A stretch of DNA of 64,000 nucleotides, from positions 32,601,618 to 32,665,617 of the forward strand of contig OX381707.1 of NCBI GenBank assembly GCA_947462335.1. The letters are read 5' to 3'. The position numbers were made by a program, and so were the translations under genes. A model generated the notes under the pieces. That model was not told the DNA's origin and did not search any database. It saw only the letters and a program-made list of their open reading frames with translations. The stretch's first letter is position 1; each line of letters opens with the position of its first letter. This DNA comes from Harmothoe impar (Eukaryota; Annelida; Polychaeta; Phyllodocida; Polynoidae). This document shows, piece after piece, positions 12,246-23,789 of the stretch.

Positions 12246-14972
12246 ATGCTGAGACTCCAGGGTAAGCGCCGCTCCAACCTGGCGGAGATGTTCCTCATCA
12301 ATGGACAGGACCTGGAGGAACCCACCTTAACCCCACCTGAACCCTCCACCAGTGACCTTAAGCTGCCCCCTCCTCCTCCTCCCCAGGTCACCTTTAACCC
12401 GCAGGTGACCAGTAAGGGTCCTCCAGTAGGTGGGTTGTGGCGGCCAGGTGGGGTGGTGGACACTGGAGCATGCCCCAGGTGGGCAGCAGTGGGGGTGTTG
12501 GCTGTACTGGTGGTGGGGGTGGCGTGCGGCATGGGGGTCTACGCCGCCTTCCGCCACACAGGTGAGTGCAACCCGAGACGTTATAGTTAGTTAGGATTAG
12601 TTGGAGAGTTTGTTGATTAGGCTTCGGCATTGAGGTTTTATTACTGTGCTGTTGTCCCCTATACACCTCATGGAAATGTGGGCATACCTTAAGCAAGCAT
12701 GTAATCATACAGTAGAAATAACTTGATAAGTGTTATAGGCCTATTATGCATGGTTCATGAGAGAATGGGATAGAGAAAAAAAACATATCAATTCAGTCTG
12801 AAATAATGTCTGTCTCAAATTCCATTTTCACATTTCAGACGAGGGAGTATATAGAAACAACTATCAGGGAGAGATGCTTAAATACTTAAACATCTCTCAT
12901 GCCACTGAAATCCTCTGGGTATCCTTCGACGACGCCAACCTCACGTCCTTAGAACGCCTTCTGACGTCACAAACCGGAAGTATCATGTTGACGGTTCCAG
13001 TGACGTCATACGTGACAAAGGATAACATGACGGAGCCGATAATACTCTCCTCAGAGGGAGATAAAAATGTCTCACTCCCTCTGCGGAAGTTGCTTAATTT
13101 CTTGACGTCTACGTCACGTATGGGACTGAGGTGTGACGTCACAGACGTCAGGACGTCAGACGCCGTCCTGAGGCTACTCCGGTTCTATGTCATGGTAGGA
13201 CGTCTGCGCATGCCTCTTTGGCTGCATAGTGACGTCATTGGACAACCTGAGAAGGAAACTGGTAATGGTCTAACGGTGAAAAGGTAATTTGTATTACTGG
13301 ATCAGTGTGGGGATCTTGGGGATTTTAATATTATTTCAGGGCTCTGTAGGATTAATTGCATTCATCTCTGATCTCTGTAGGAATTATATTTGTAATAACT
13401 CCATTGTCATAGACATGGTGAGTTCAGAAAAAGGATGGGGGGCATTGCAATATTAAAGCGACATAGAGAGTGTCCCATTCACATGTTTACTATTATATGC
13501 TAGCAGGTTTAAAAGTTGTCTGCATGTGATATATGCTTTATATTTTAGGCTGTCTGAACTGGTTCAAAAGCTTTTCCCTCAGGCCACCCTATCCCTGGGG
13601 TGGCCGTCCGGCTGTTCCAACATCTCTGTCTACACCCCCGCCGCCATAGAGGATCTCTGGAAAAGTCTCACACCAATTGGCATCCCTGTCTCATTCAGAG
13701 TATGTCTGGATCATCTCGGCCGAACCTATCCCTTATTCCACTGGTTATTGGCTAAAGATCCAACACGTTTTTCTCTAAGTGTTTACAGCCAATGTGACAA
13801 CGTTGAGACATCAAATGACACATTTCATGATTTAATTGAAGCCAGGAATGATCTTAGCAGAGAGAGCCTATTTCTAGACGTTGCAGACGATATCTTGGCA
13901 ACTTTCAACAAATTAGAGAACATGGCTGGAATGCCGACAAATGTGTTTCCGGTACCAGGGCATGACGCAGCATTAGTTCGGTGGTCACGTGCTATAAACA
14001 GCAGGAAGGCACTGCTGGATGGACTTCAAGGTGAGTGGGACAATTTAGGGACCTTTTGTGGCTTCATATAATTTCACCTGTTTTATCACTATTTTCTATA
14101 CGGTATTAGCATTACCTCCGGAATATCTGCATTAAGAACTTGAATAAACTTAAATGACGTTTTATTCAAATCTTTCATTTTATGTTCAAAGGCTCTACAA
14201 CTGGTGTAGCAATGTTTAATATATGTTAGCTTTATGCATTTTTTTGGTGTAGATAAACATTCTGAACACCTTGAGCGTCTTGTGTTATATTCAAAATGAT
14301 AACAGTATTTGATTCTTACATACAGGAAGTGACATGTTGGTCGGTGACGTCACGTCCTACGTCAACGGGACGCTGTGGATGGGACGTCGTGATGACGTCA
14401 GAGACATGACATTACAACAGTGGCTGGGTACGGCAAGGAACGCCGACGTCGGCGTCAAAATCCACATCCGGTCTGATGACACCATCACGCCAACACTGAC
14501 CTTCGTCCAGAAGGTCATGGCGGCAGGAAACTTCCAAAAGCCAATCTGGATTCAGGCTGATATCTATGAAGGGCAGTCCTCTCGTGAACCTATCATACAA
14601 AGGCGGGAATTCAAGCAGGAGGTTGGAAGTCGTCTGCCATTTGTCACTGTCTGTCTGGGTTGGACGACTGGTGGTAGACCAGGGGTCTATACTCAGGACA
14701 TGATGGGGAGAATGTTGAACTATGCCAAGGACTTCAAACAGGCAATTGTCCTTGTAGTCAGAGCTAGCGTTGCGCGCGCATCTTGGCGCGTCCTAAAAAC
14801 GTCAATGGATAAGTCGAGTAGTTATAAGCTCCTTATTTGGGCAGACGACACTGAGAAGGTGCCCATGGATGACTTGGTGTACCTCCATGAGCACTCTGAG
14901 GTACACAGGGTCTTCTACAGCCTACCTCCACCCATGAAACATGCCTTTGTGGAAGCACTCAAGAGGCTTTGA
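12246..14972 (+). CDS. FAM151A-like (menorin family) membrane protein, four coding exons
   Basis: Exons 12246-12561, 12839-13283, 13549-14030 and 14326-14972 (TGA) join in frame to 629 residues, close to human FAM151A (585). The N-terminal cytosolic part has a run of six prolines. One membrane anchor at residues 79-102 (WAAVGVLAVLVVGVACGMGV) is followed by two menorin-type repeats facing outside. Repeat 1 starts MLKYLNISHATEILWVSFDD and contains FPQATLSLGWPSG; repeat 2 starts LVRWSRAINSRKALLDGLQG and contains KPIWIQADIYEG and VCLGWTTGGRPGVYTQ. N-glycosylation sites are frequent. The donor at 13283 was chosen over the earlier GT at 13262 because only it keeps the frame into exon 3. A 3' splice site CCTCCAG at 12222-12228 suggests an upstream non-coding exon. 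The family's molecular function is poorly known; C. elegans menorin shapes dendrites. The usual W-x-HAxNS start of the repeats lacks its His in both repeats here. Confidence 0.85.
12962..13237. promoter_or_regulatory. Cluster of CRE-like TGACGTCA octamers inside FAM151-like exon 2
   Basis: Eight GACGTC hexamers occur within 275 bp (12963, 13002, 13104, 13135, 13144, 13152, 13199, 13231). Four are full palindromic TGACGTCA, the CREB/ATF site (12962, 13001, 13134, 13230). They lie in coding sequence, so a regulatory role is only a possibility. Confidence 0.3.
14345..14450. promoter_or_regulatory. Second CRE-like cluster, FAM151-like exon 4
   Basis: GACGTC at 14346, 14383, 14394 and 14445; two of these are full TGACGTCA (14345, 14393). 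Same caveat as for the exon 2 cluster. Confidence 0.25.
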
Positions 14973-15806
14973 GTTTGGGAAGTTCAATGCTAGTATTTTA
15001 ACCATTATGACATGCACTTGATACCTGGTTCATTCAGAACTCACATGAATTTAGTTTAGTTTTATGTAAGGCCAAAAAAAAAGTGTGTTTCAGGCAACAT
15101 GGTCAGAATTTCTAGGGTAGGTAGGTCGGATTTTTTTTTTTTTTTTTTTCTTTTTAAACATAGAGAGAACCAGGAATGAGTCGCGAATGGAGAAATCGAC
15201 TCGCGACTCACCAGAATCAGGCCCGTATCCAGGGTTTCTTGTGGGGGGGACCTTGACCATGAAAGTGGACCAATTTTGACAATCTGTATGGTCACAAGCG
15301 AAGCGCAGTGAAGTAGCAAGCAAAGCGCAGCGACCTCCCTAGGGGGGTTTGGGGGCATGCCCCCTCAGGAAATTTTTGAAATCGAGAAGGCAAATGGTGC
15401 ATTCTGGTGGATTCAGAGTGCTAAAATTGAACTAATTTGCAGCCATAAATCAGGGGTAAATCAAGTTTTTTTCAGTAAGGGGGAGGCTATCTTCATTACA
15501 GCCATTCTCCTCCTCCTATACTGACTTTGTCTCCCTCAAGGAATTTCTCTCCTCCATGCCTCCCCTCATCCTCACCTTCCCATCTCACATCTACAGCCTC
15601 CCTCACAAATTCCCTCATGTTTCTTTTCCCCTGCCACTGGTTCCATTTTCTCTGTTTTCTCATTCCCCTCTCTGAAAATACATACACTGAAAACTATGAA
15701 GTCCTCAAGGTTGTCTCATTTAGTCCCCAGGCTACATATTGTATGCTAAAGATTTGGCCCCTACAGGCAAAATAATATACTAGTTCTAGACAGCCCGAAA
15801 TTAGGA

Positions 15807-15960
15807 GGCTTCCATAAAGTATGTACACACCAAGGGGGGTTATATTTTCAGAAATATTTTGCACACATAAACCTTTTCTTTTTTAATGCATACAACATTT
15901 TTAGGGGGGTGGGGGTGGTCAGTTTCTGGAGAAAATCTGTGTACATACTTTATGGAAGCC
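15807..15960. repeat. 154-bp MITE with perfect 22-bp inverted ends
   Basis: GGCTTCCATAAAGTATGTAC(AC) at 15807-15828 is the exact reverse complement of 15939-15960. Inserted just inside the left arm of the larger inverted repeat. Confidence 0.75.
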
Positions 15961-16022
15961 CCCTTATTCAACTTGAAGATGCTGTCTTACAACCTGCTCT
16001 TATATATGCAAATACGGGAGAG

Positions 16023-16368
16023 CTCTCCCAGGTGAGAGGACAAACGTTTAGAGCGTTATCTTAATTTTAAATCTTAATATCTTAATTCAGTGTCTAATTT
16101 TGGGGCAGCGGTGTTTTTTATTGAGACACTGTCAGTATATTCCCTTGGCTTAGAATAAAAGCCATACAAAAAATACTTGTAATAAGTCTAAAATAAGTCT
16201 TAAGATGGAATTAAGATAGTTTAAGATAGGATTGAAATAGAAGAATTTCTTTTTTTAAACAGGGGTCGGGGGGGCAGACCTCCCCATTAGGGTTAAGACA
16301 AATAAGATCATCTTAATAGTCTGATTAAGATAACGCTCTAAACATTTGTCCTCTCACCTGGGAGAACT
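16023..16368. repeat. 345-bp MITE with ~42-bp inverted ends
   Basis: TCTCCCAGGTGAGAGGACAA at the left (16023-16064, running on into GTTTAGAGCGTTATCTTAA) is matched in inverse at 16325-16368. Inner sequence is rich in AAGTCTTAAGAT-type words. It is the innermost layer of the nested inverted repeats. Confidence 0.75.
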
Positions 16369-16756
16369 ATCCCATGCGTGCCATTTATAGATAGTCTTAC
16401 TCTGGTTCCTTACTCATGGGGGGCTCTGCCCCCCTATCCCTGCTTTATTTTATTGTTTACCCTTCTGCCATCTGCCAGAAATACAGGTAAAGTATAGACC
16501 CTGCAAACTAGGCACGGCATCTTCAAGTTGAATACTTTGGGGCTACTAGCCCTAAACCTGTCTAGAACTAGTTTATTATTTTGCCTGTAGGGGCCCAATC
16601 TTTAGCATACAATATGTAGCCTGGGGACTAAATGAGACAACCTTGGGGACTTCATAGTTTTCAGTGTATATGGTCAGAGAAGAGTCACAAGCACCCCTTC
16701 CCTCGTTAGACCACAGTTCCTCAGAATGTCAGATGTTAGGTCCCCAGGCACATCCC

Positions 16757-16830
16757 CAGGACTTGGGTTTAGGTCCCAAGGACTTGGGTTTAGGTCCCAA
16801 GGACTTATACATAGGTCCATATCCCCAGAT
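16757..16830. repeat. Short minisatellite, ~22-bp unit
   Basis: Repeats of GGTCCCAAGGACTTGGGTTTA, itself a near-palindrome (CCCAAGGACTTGGG), decaying at both sides into CCCCAGGACTT variants. Confidence 0.6.
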
Positions 16831-17564
16831 TGCAGGACCATTAGACCATGTCCCCAGGACTTTTGGGGGTGCAGAGGGGTTTCTCCCCATGTCTCCCCCC
16901 AAAGTCCAGCCGATTGGTTTATAGCCCCTGAAGACCCACTGTCCCACTCCCTAAAGTTTCTGTCTGCCCGGGTCCCCCCCCCCAGGTCCAACCGATTGGT
17001 GTACCTGAAGACCCATTGTCCCGCTCCCTAAAGTTTCTGTCTGCCCGGGTCTCCCCCCCAGGTCCAACCAATTAAGTGTTGCTTTATATGTATGGGTGCC
17101 TTCTGAAAACATATTGACGAAATCATTTTTCTGAAAGATTTTTCCCCGCATTTTCCTCAATAGAAACCTTAATAATTATCCTATTGAAAAACCGTAAAAA
17201 GCTCCAGATAGCCAGTGTTTAGGGCTCCATAATGTGGACCTTTTTTCCCTCAAGGCCCGTGGGGGGGGGACGCGTCCCCCCCGTCACCCCCATTGGCTAC
17301 GGGCCTGAGAATGATTCAATAATTCCTCTATTGACTAGGAATATCAAGAAGTTATTGCATATTCCTCTTAAAAACACATTTTCTGAAGTTAATCAATCAT
17401 TCAAGCCTCTGAGGTCACTGGGAGCTTGTTTTTTTTTGAAAGAATTTGTAAAAATTGAGAAAAATAAACAATAAATTCTCCAAAATTGGGAAAAAAATGC
17501 TAGGGTCGGCCCTTTTTTGAATCTAGGGTCGGGTTGCCTGAAACACACCTTTTTTTTTGGCCTA

Positions 17565-17860
17565 ATGCAATAATAACAACAAAGATATGTCATAATACAA
17601 TGTCAGTACGATGTATTGATGATATATTTTGATGTAGGGTACAATACTACCGTGTCCCATGTTTGATTACACCAATAAAGACAATATTTGCATTTGTTTC
17701 TGTATTCATGTAATGCAATAATAACAACAAAGATATGTCATAATACAATGTCAGTACGATGTATTGATGATATATTTTGATGTAGGGTACAATACTACCG
17801 TGTCCCATGTTTGATTACACCAATAAAGACAATATTTGCATTTGTTTCTGTATTCAATCT
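17565..17860. repeat. 148-bp direct doublet inside each tandem unit
   Basis: The segment beginning ATGCAATAATAACAACAAAG occurs twice, at 17565 and 17713 (period 148), with the two copies nearly identical. The same doublet recurs near 20992 and 24580, so it predates the triplication. Confidence 0.85.
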
Positions 17861-18480
17861 ATGACAGCTACATCCATGATCAGGAATTGTAGTTATTAGG
17901 GAACTAACATCTTCCTACCTCTATTATCATTATTTTAAATAATGGCCTCATGGCACTGCATTATGATAATTATAGTCATTCATTTACACATGGAATACAT
18001 AAACCATCAACTGGATCTTAAAGAAATACAGGCACGGTTTGCCTATACATTTTCAGTCTAAATAAAAGCAATTCAAGCAATCAATGTATGCTCCTACATT
18101 TGCACATATTCATGACTTTTCAATATTGTACCTTCTTACACCTCATGAAATATCCTGATAAAACCTAGTATTCTAATTCAAGTTGATGGACGTTTTGATA
18201 ACCTCTAGTAATACACATTTATACATAAGCAGATCTATCTGGTACCAGTGTGTTCAGATTCGGCTCCTTTCCCAATTCCACTACACTGATATTCGGTAGA
18301 TTAGCTACGTCAGTCAGTAATACATCCCTATTTCCAAATAAAATACGGCTAACTGGGTTAAGAGTATAGGGAGCCAAAAACGACTTACTAGGTTGGGTAC
18401 TACTGACTAAGGTTTTATGCATAAAGACTTAAGCTAAAGATTATCTGTGTACAGCTACCAGATGATATCGATGGATTATA

Positions 18481-19475
18481 TAGTCCGGTGGTGGAACAAG
18501 GATTTTGGGCCTCACCCAAAATTCTTCGATATAGTTTTTTTCTCTTTTGATTGTTCATCTAAGGGGTCTGGGTGACCATTTCCTGTGTGATGTATTTGTG
18601 ACGGCTTTGGGGAAATTGAGATATTCAGGATGGCCACCAGAATGTACTAAAAAGAGCATATGTCTACTTGTAATCTACTTAAAGACACAAATGAAAGGTC
18701 TTAAAGTATGTTTCTGTGGTCAGGGGATCCAATCATGTCATTTAAAATCACGTATATGGCAGCCATTTTGCGTTATATCTGAGATGGCTGCCAGAATTAA
18801 ATAAAGATCATTAAAGGTGCATGTCTCTGCCAACATAGAGACACAATTTTGAGACCTAAAAGTACATTTCTATGGTCAGGGAATCGAATCATGTCAATAA
18901 CCATGTCACTCCAGATCCCTTGTGAGGCATGGTAGGTTGGCCTTTCATAAATGCTTCACACAAATTATCAGGCAAATCATTCATGGTGGCAAAGAACAAG
19001 GGTATCAAATCCTCTTGCTCAGCTCTTGCATTCCACCTAAGCAAAGATAGAAATTGCCAAATATGACCTGCTTCTCACAGAATACATAGACAGCTATACA
19101 ATGCAGAGCTCTGTTGATCTGCGTGCAGTGAATATTATGTATGCTTGACTTCAATAACTTGTTTGGACTTCATCATGGCTGTTATTATGGTATTTCAGTC
19201 TACAGGTGATTTGTCCATTAGTGGAAGGGATACCACATTGGTCTTAGATTTGAGGGCTTGTCCTTAACCTCTGATATATATTTTAACCATAACACTCAGT
19301 CAGCTCATTTTTCTGACTGGTTTATGTCTTTAGAAAACTGAGAGTCCAGCTCCAGTGCTCGCTCACATGCAACTTTCTGCTTGCTTTAAAACCCTCTGAA
19401 TGTCCTCTGGAATGCACTTTTGCTATCAGAGAATTTCTTGTGGATGCATGGTCACCTGTGGTGGGCCAGTTTATT
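18481..19475 (-). mobile_element. Internally deleted copy of the 31519-35313 transposon (unit 1)
   Basis: Starts TAGTCCGGTGGTGGAACAAG, the same end as the 3.8 kb element. After about 350 bp of terminal repeat it jumps to sequence complementary to 33285 down to about 32335 of that element. The opposite terminal repeat is missing. The equivalents in units 2 and 3 start at 21906 and 25493. It holds only remnants of the element's coding region. Confidence 0.75.
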
Positions 19476-19899
19476 ATGTTTTCATCCTGAAACCTGTCCT
19501 CATGATAGATGATCTGACAATAAATGTTACGTCTTTTGTTTATTTAGGGATGTCATCGACATCCATTTTTGTCAATGAGGATTATCAACATATATTTCTC
19601 GATATGTCAATGCATTGCAATATAATATTAACACAAAATGATAGAGTGCACTTTTAAGGGCCTTAATATTATTCTCAAAGAAGTATCAAAACAAAATTAA
19701 ATGTTAATAGCATCTAAAATTATTTACAGGATATTAAACCCATCAAAAATAATTAAAAAATAATCTACAAATTGAATTTGTAGATCCCAATGATGAGACA
19801 ACAGACGACACATTTTAGTAATTTGACTTGAGGTCAGTAGTTTAAGCAGTGCTCCATTACCATCCACTGAGGTCTGACATTTCACTGTAATCACCTGAG

Positions 19900-20233
19900 C
19901 CAATCAGAGCCACCAACGTCTGAGCTACTAACTGATTGGCCAATGTAGGTGACATGCCAACTGATATAAATTGGTACTTCAACTTTGAGTGTCCTTGCAA
20001 TGACCTGCTTTAACTAGAAGCTATAAGTGGCCATGCCTGTCTCCCTTCCGAAAAATTGGGGCTTTGAATTACACATCTCGCTCAGTGCACACCTCAGTGT
20101 TATAACTGTGTGCCAATCACCTCATCCAATATTAACCATATTATTAGTAGGGACGTCCACCTACACGGCCTGCACTGACCCCACTACCCACACTACAAGC
20201 CCTTCTATAATATTTAAAATACAGAAGTTATGA
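19900..20233 (+). other. CCAAT/TATA-like stretch with a 68-codon frame; candidate small gene
   Basis: Three CCAAT or ATTGG pentamers (19900, 19935, 19940) precede TATAAA at 19975-19980 by about 30-75 bp. About 50 bp further on, an ATG at 20027 opens a 68-codon frame (MAMPVSLPKNWGFELHIS..). I recognise no family. The frame is identical in the other two units (23448-23654, 27034-27240), but so is the surrounding non-coding DNA, so this is not evidence of coding constraint. Could be fortuitous. Confidence 0.2.
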
Positions 20234-20368
20234 AACATTTTGCAACCCACTGTTGACTTTGCCAGATTCCCAGATTATATTATGTATTTTCTTATAAAAC
20301 TATTTTCACCAAATGTGCCTATTAACCCTTTAGACCGCAGGCAATTACATAATATAGTGTCTCATTTC

Positions 20369-23300
20369 CCCCATGTCTCCCCCCAAAGTCCAGCCAATTG
20401 GTTTATAGCCCCTGAAGACCCATTGTCCCGCTCCCTAAAGTTTCTGTCTGCCCGGGTCTCCCCCCCAGGTCCAACCAATTAAGTGTTGCTTTATATGTAT
20501 GGGTGCCTTCTGAAAACATATTGACGAAATCATTTTTCTGAAAGATTTTTCCCCGCATTTTCCTCAATAGAAACCTTAATAATTATCCGATTGAAAAACC
20601 GTAAAAAGCTCCAGATAGCCAGTGTTTAGGGCTCCATAATGTGGACCTTTTTTCCCTCAAGGCCCGTGGGGGGGGGACGCGTCCCCCCCGTCACCCCCAT
20701 TGGCTACGGGCCTGAGAATGATTCAATAATTCCTCTATTGACTAGGAATATCAAGAAGTTATTGCATATTCCTCTTAAAAACACATTTTCTGAAGTTAAT
20801 CAATCATTCAGGCCTCTGAGGTCACTGGGAGCTTGTTTTTTTTGAAAGAATTTGTAAAAATTGAGAAAAATAAACAATAAAAAAAAAAAAAATTAAAAAA
20901 TTCTCCAAAATTGGGAAAAAAATGCTAGGGTCGGCCCTTTTTTGAATCTAGGGTCGGGTTGCCTGAAACACACCTTTTTTTTTGGCCTAATGCAATAATA
21001 ACAACAAAGATATGTCATAATACAATGTCAGTACGATGTATTGATGATATATTTTGATGTAGGGTACAATACTACCGTGTCCCATGTTTGATTACACCAA
21101 TAAAGACAATATTTGCATTTGTTTCTGTATTCATGTAATGCAATAATAACAACAAAGATATGTCATAATACAATGTCAGTACGATGTATTGATGATATAT
21201 TTTGATGTAGGGTACAATACTACCATGTCCCATGTTTGATTACACCAATAAAGACAATATTTGCATTTGTTTCTGTATTCAATCTATGACAGCTACATCC
21301 ATGATCAGGAATTGTAGTTATTAGGGAACTAACATCTTCCTACCTCTATTATCATTATTTTAAATAATGGCCTCATGGCACTGCATTATGATAATTATAG
21401 TCATTCATTTACACATGGAATACATAAACCATCAACTGGATCTTAAAGAAATACAGGCACGGTTTGCCTATACATTTTCAGTCTAAATAAAAGCAATTCA
21501 AGCAATCAATGTATGCTCCTACATTTGCACATATTCATGACTTTTCAATATTGTACCTTCTTACACCTCATGAAATATCCTGATAAAACCTAGTATTCTA
21601 ATTCAAGTTGATGGACGTTTTGATAACCTCTAGTAATACACATTTATACATAAGCAGATCTATCTGGTACCAGTGTGTTCAGATTCGGCTCCTTTCCCAA
21701 TTCCACTACACTGATATTCGGTAGATTAGCTACGTCAGTCAGTAATACATCCCTATTTCCAAATAAAATACGGCTAACTGGGTTAAGAGTATAGGGAGCC
21801 AAAAACGACTTACTAGGTTGGGTACTACTGACTAAGGTTTTATGCATAAAGACTTAAGCTAAAGATTATCTGTGTACAGCTACCAGATGATATCGATGGA
21901 TTATATAGTCCGGTGGTGGAACAAGGATTTTGGGCCTCACCCAAAATTCTTCGATATAGTTTTTTTTCTCTTTTGATTGTTCATCTAAGGGGTCTGGGTG
22001 ACCATTTCCTGTGTGATGTATTTGTGACGGCTTTGGGGAAATTGAGATATTCAGGATGGCCACCAGAATGTACTAAAAAGAGCATATGTCTACTTGTAAT
22101 CTACTTAAAGACACAAATGAAAGGTCTTAAAGTATGTTTCTGTGGTCAGGGGATCCAATCATGTCATTTAAAATCACGTATATGGCAGCCATTTTGCGTT
22201 ATATCTGAGATGGCTGCCAGAATTAAATAAAGATCATTAAAGGTGCATGTCTCTGCCAACATAGAGACACAATTTTGAGACCTAAAAGTACATTTCTATG
22301 GTCAGGGAATCGAATCATGTCAATAACCATGTCACTCCAGATCCCTTGTGAGGCATGGTAGGTTGGCCTTTCATAAATGCTTCACACAAATTATCAGGCA
22401 AATCATTCATGGTGGCAAAGAACAAGGGTATCAAATCCTCTTGCTCAGCTCTTGCATTCCACCTAAGCAAAGATAGAAATTGCCAAATATGACCTGCTTC
22501 TCACAGAATACATAGCCAGCTATACAATGCAGAGCTCTGTTGATCTGCGTGCAGTGAATATTATGTATGCTTGACTTCAATAACTTGTTTGGACTTCATC
22601 ATGGCTGTTATTATGGTATTTCAGTCTACAGGTGATTTGTCCATTAGTGGAAGGGATACCACATTGGTCTTAGATTTGAGGGCTTGTCCTTAACCTCTGA
22701 TATATATTTTAACCATAACACTCAGTCAGCTCATTTTTCTGACTGGTTTATGTCTTTAGAAAACTGAGAGTCCAGCTCCAGTGCTCGCTCACATGCAACT
22801 TTCTGCTTGCTTTAAAACCCTCTGAATGTCCTCTGGAATGCACTTTTGCTATCAGAGAATTTCTTGTGGATGCATGGTCACCTGTGGTGGGCCAGTTTAT
22901 TATGTTTTCATCCTGAAACCTGTCCTCATGATAGATGATCTGACAATAAATGTTACGTCTTTTGTTTATTTAGGGATGTCATCGACATCCATTTTTGTCA
23001 ATGAGGATTATCAACATATATTTCTCGATATGTCAATGCATTGCAATATAATATTAACACAAAATGATAGAGTGCACTTTTAAGGGCCTTAATATTATTC
23101 TCAAAGAAGTATCAAAATTAAATGTTAATAGCATCTAAAATTATTTACAGGATATTAAACCCATCAAAAATAATTAAAAAATAATCTACAAATTGAATTT
23201 GTAGATCCCAATGATGAGACAACAGACGACACATTTTAGTAATTTGACTTGAGGTCAGTAGTTTAAGCAGTGCTCCATTACCATCCACTGAGGTCTGACA

Positions 23301-23789
23301 TTTCACTGTAATCACCTGAGCCAATCAGAGCCACCAACGTCTGAGCTACTAACTGATTGGCCAATGTAGGTGACATGCCAACTGATATAAATTGGTACTT
23401 CAACTTTGAGTGTCCTTGCAATGACCTGCTTTAACTAGAAGCTATAAGTGGCCATGCCTGTCTCCCTTCCGAAAAATTGGGGCTTTGAATTACACATCTC
23501 GCTCAGTGCACACCTCAGTGTTATAACTGTGTGCCAATCACCTCATCCAATATTAACCATATTATTAGTAGGGACGTCCACCTACACGGCCTGCACTGAC
23601 CCCACTACCCACACTACAAGCCCTTCTATAATATTTAAAATACAGAAGTTATGAAACATTTTGCAACCCACTGTTGACTTTGCCAGATTCCCAGATTATA
23701 TTATGTATTTTCTTATAAAACTATTTTCACCAAATGTGCCTATTAACCCTTTAGACCGCAGGCAATTACATAATATAGTGTCTCATTTC
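20369..23789. repeat. Tandem unit 2 of 3 (3.42 kb)
   Basis: Second copy in direct orientation, with one ~75-bp minisatellite unit instead of two and a longer A-run near 20880. Single-base differences from unit 1 include CCGATTG versus CCTATTG near 20587, and a 4-5 bp loss near 23113. The junction with unit 1 lies in a C-run. Confidence 0.92.

Larger units (their letters stand above)
15681..16671. repeat. Large inverted repeat, 112-bp arms
   Basis: Arm 15681-15792 (starting CATACACTGAAAACTATGAA) is complementary to 16559-16671 with few differences. Between the arms lie two further complete inverted-repeat elements and a third, short inverted pair (15966-15982 with 16517-16533). Confidence 0.8.
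15067..17565. repeat. Composite inverted-repeat element, 2.5 kb
   Basis: The left end TAAGGCCAAAAAAAAAGTGT (continuing GTTTCAGGCAAC) is matched in inverse at 17535-17565 (GTTGCCTGAAACACACC, T-run, GGCCTAA). Both ends also share CTAGGGT and poly-A/T tracts just inside. The interior is a stack of further inverted repeats and minisatellite, with no transposase. The right end recurs in the two later tandem units (ending near 20990 and 24578) without the left end, so the triplication broke this element. Confidence 0.6.
16885..20368. repeat. Tandem unit 1 of 3 (3.48 kb)
   Basis: First copy of a direct tandem triplication. It starts CCCCATGTCTCC and ends ..TAGTGTCTCATTTC. Internal order: GC-rich ~75-bp minisatellite (CCCTAAAGTTTCTGTCTGCC core), a palindrome around GGGACGCGTCCC (17268), the TIR remnant ending 17565, a 148-bp direct doublet (17565-17860), unique AT-rich sequence, a deleted transposon copy (18481-19475), and a CCAAT/TATA-like stretch with a 68-codon frame. 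Units differ mainly in minisatellite copy number, poly-A length and rare single bases. Confidence 0.92.

Noticed and set aside
12212..12708. Three long minus-strand frames opposite FAM151-like exon 1
   Set aside because: Shadows of the GC-rich, proline-coding exon. The plus strand has splice continuity and a membrane anchor.
18219..18422. 67-codon minus-strand frame (..VSRILFGNRDVLLTDVANLP..) in each unit
   Set aside because: Protein-like composition but no recognised family, no splice or promoter support, and copy identity is not evidence of constraint. Left as a possible exon only.
19400..19657. 85-codon frame repeated identically in the three tandem units
   Set aside because: Its first part overlaps the reverse complement of the decayed transposon interior, and its identity across units is explained by the recent triplication. 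No known family.
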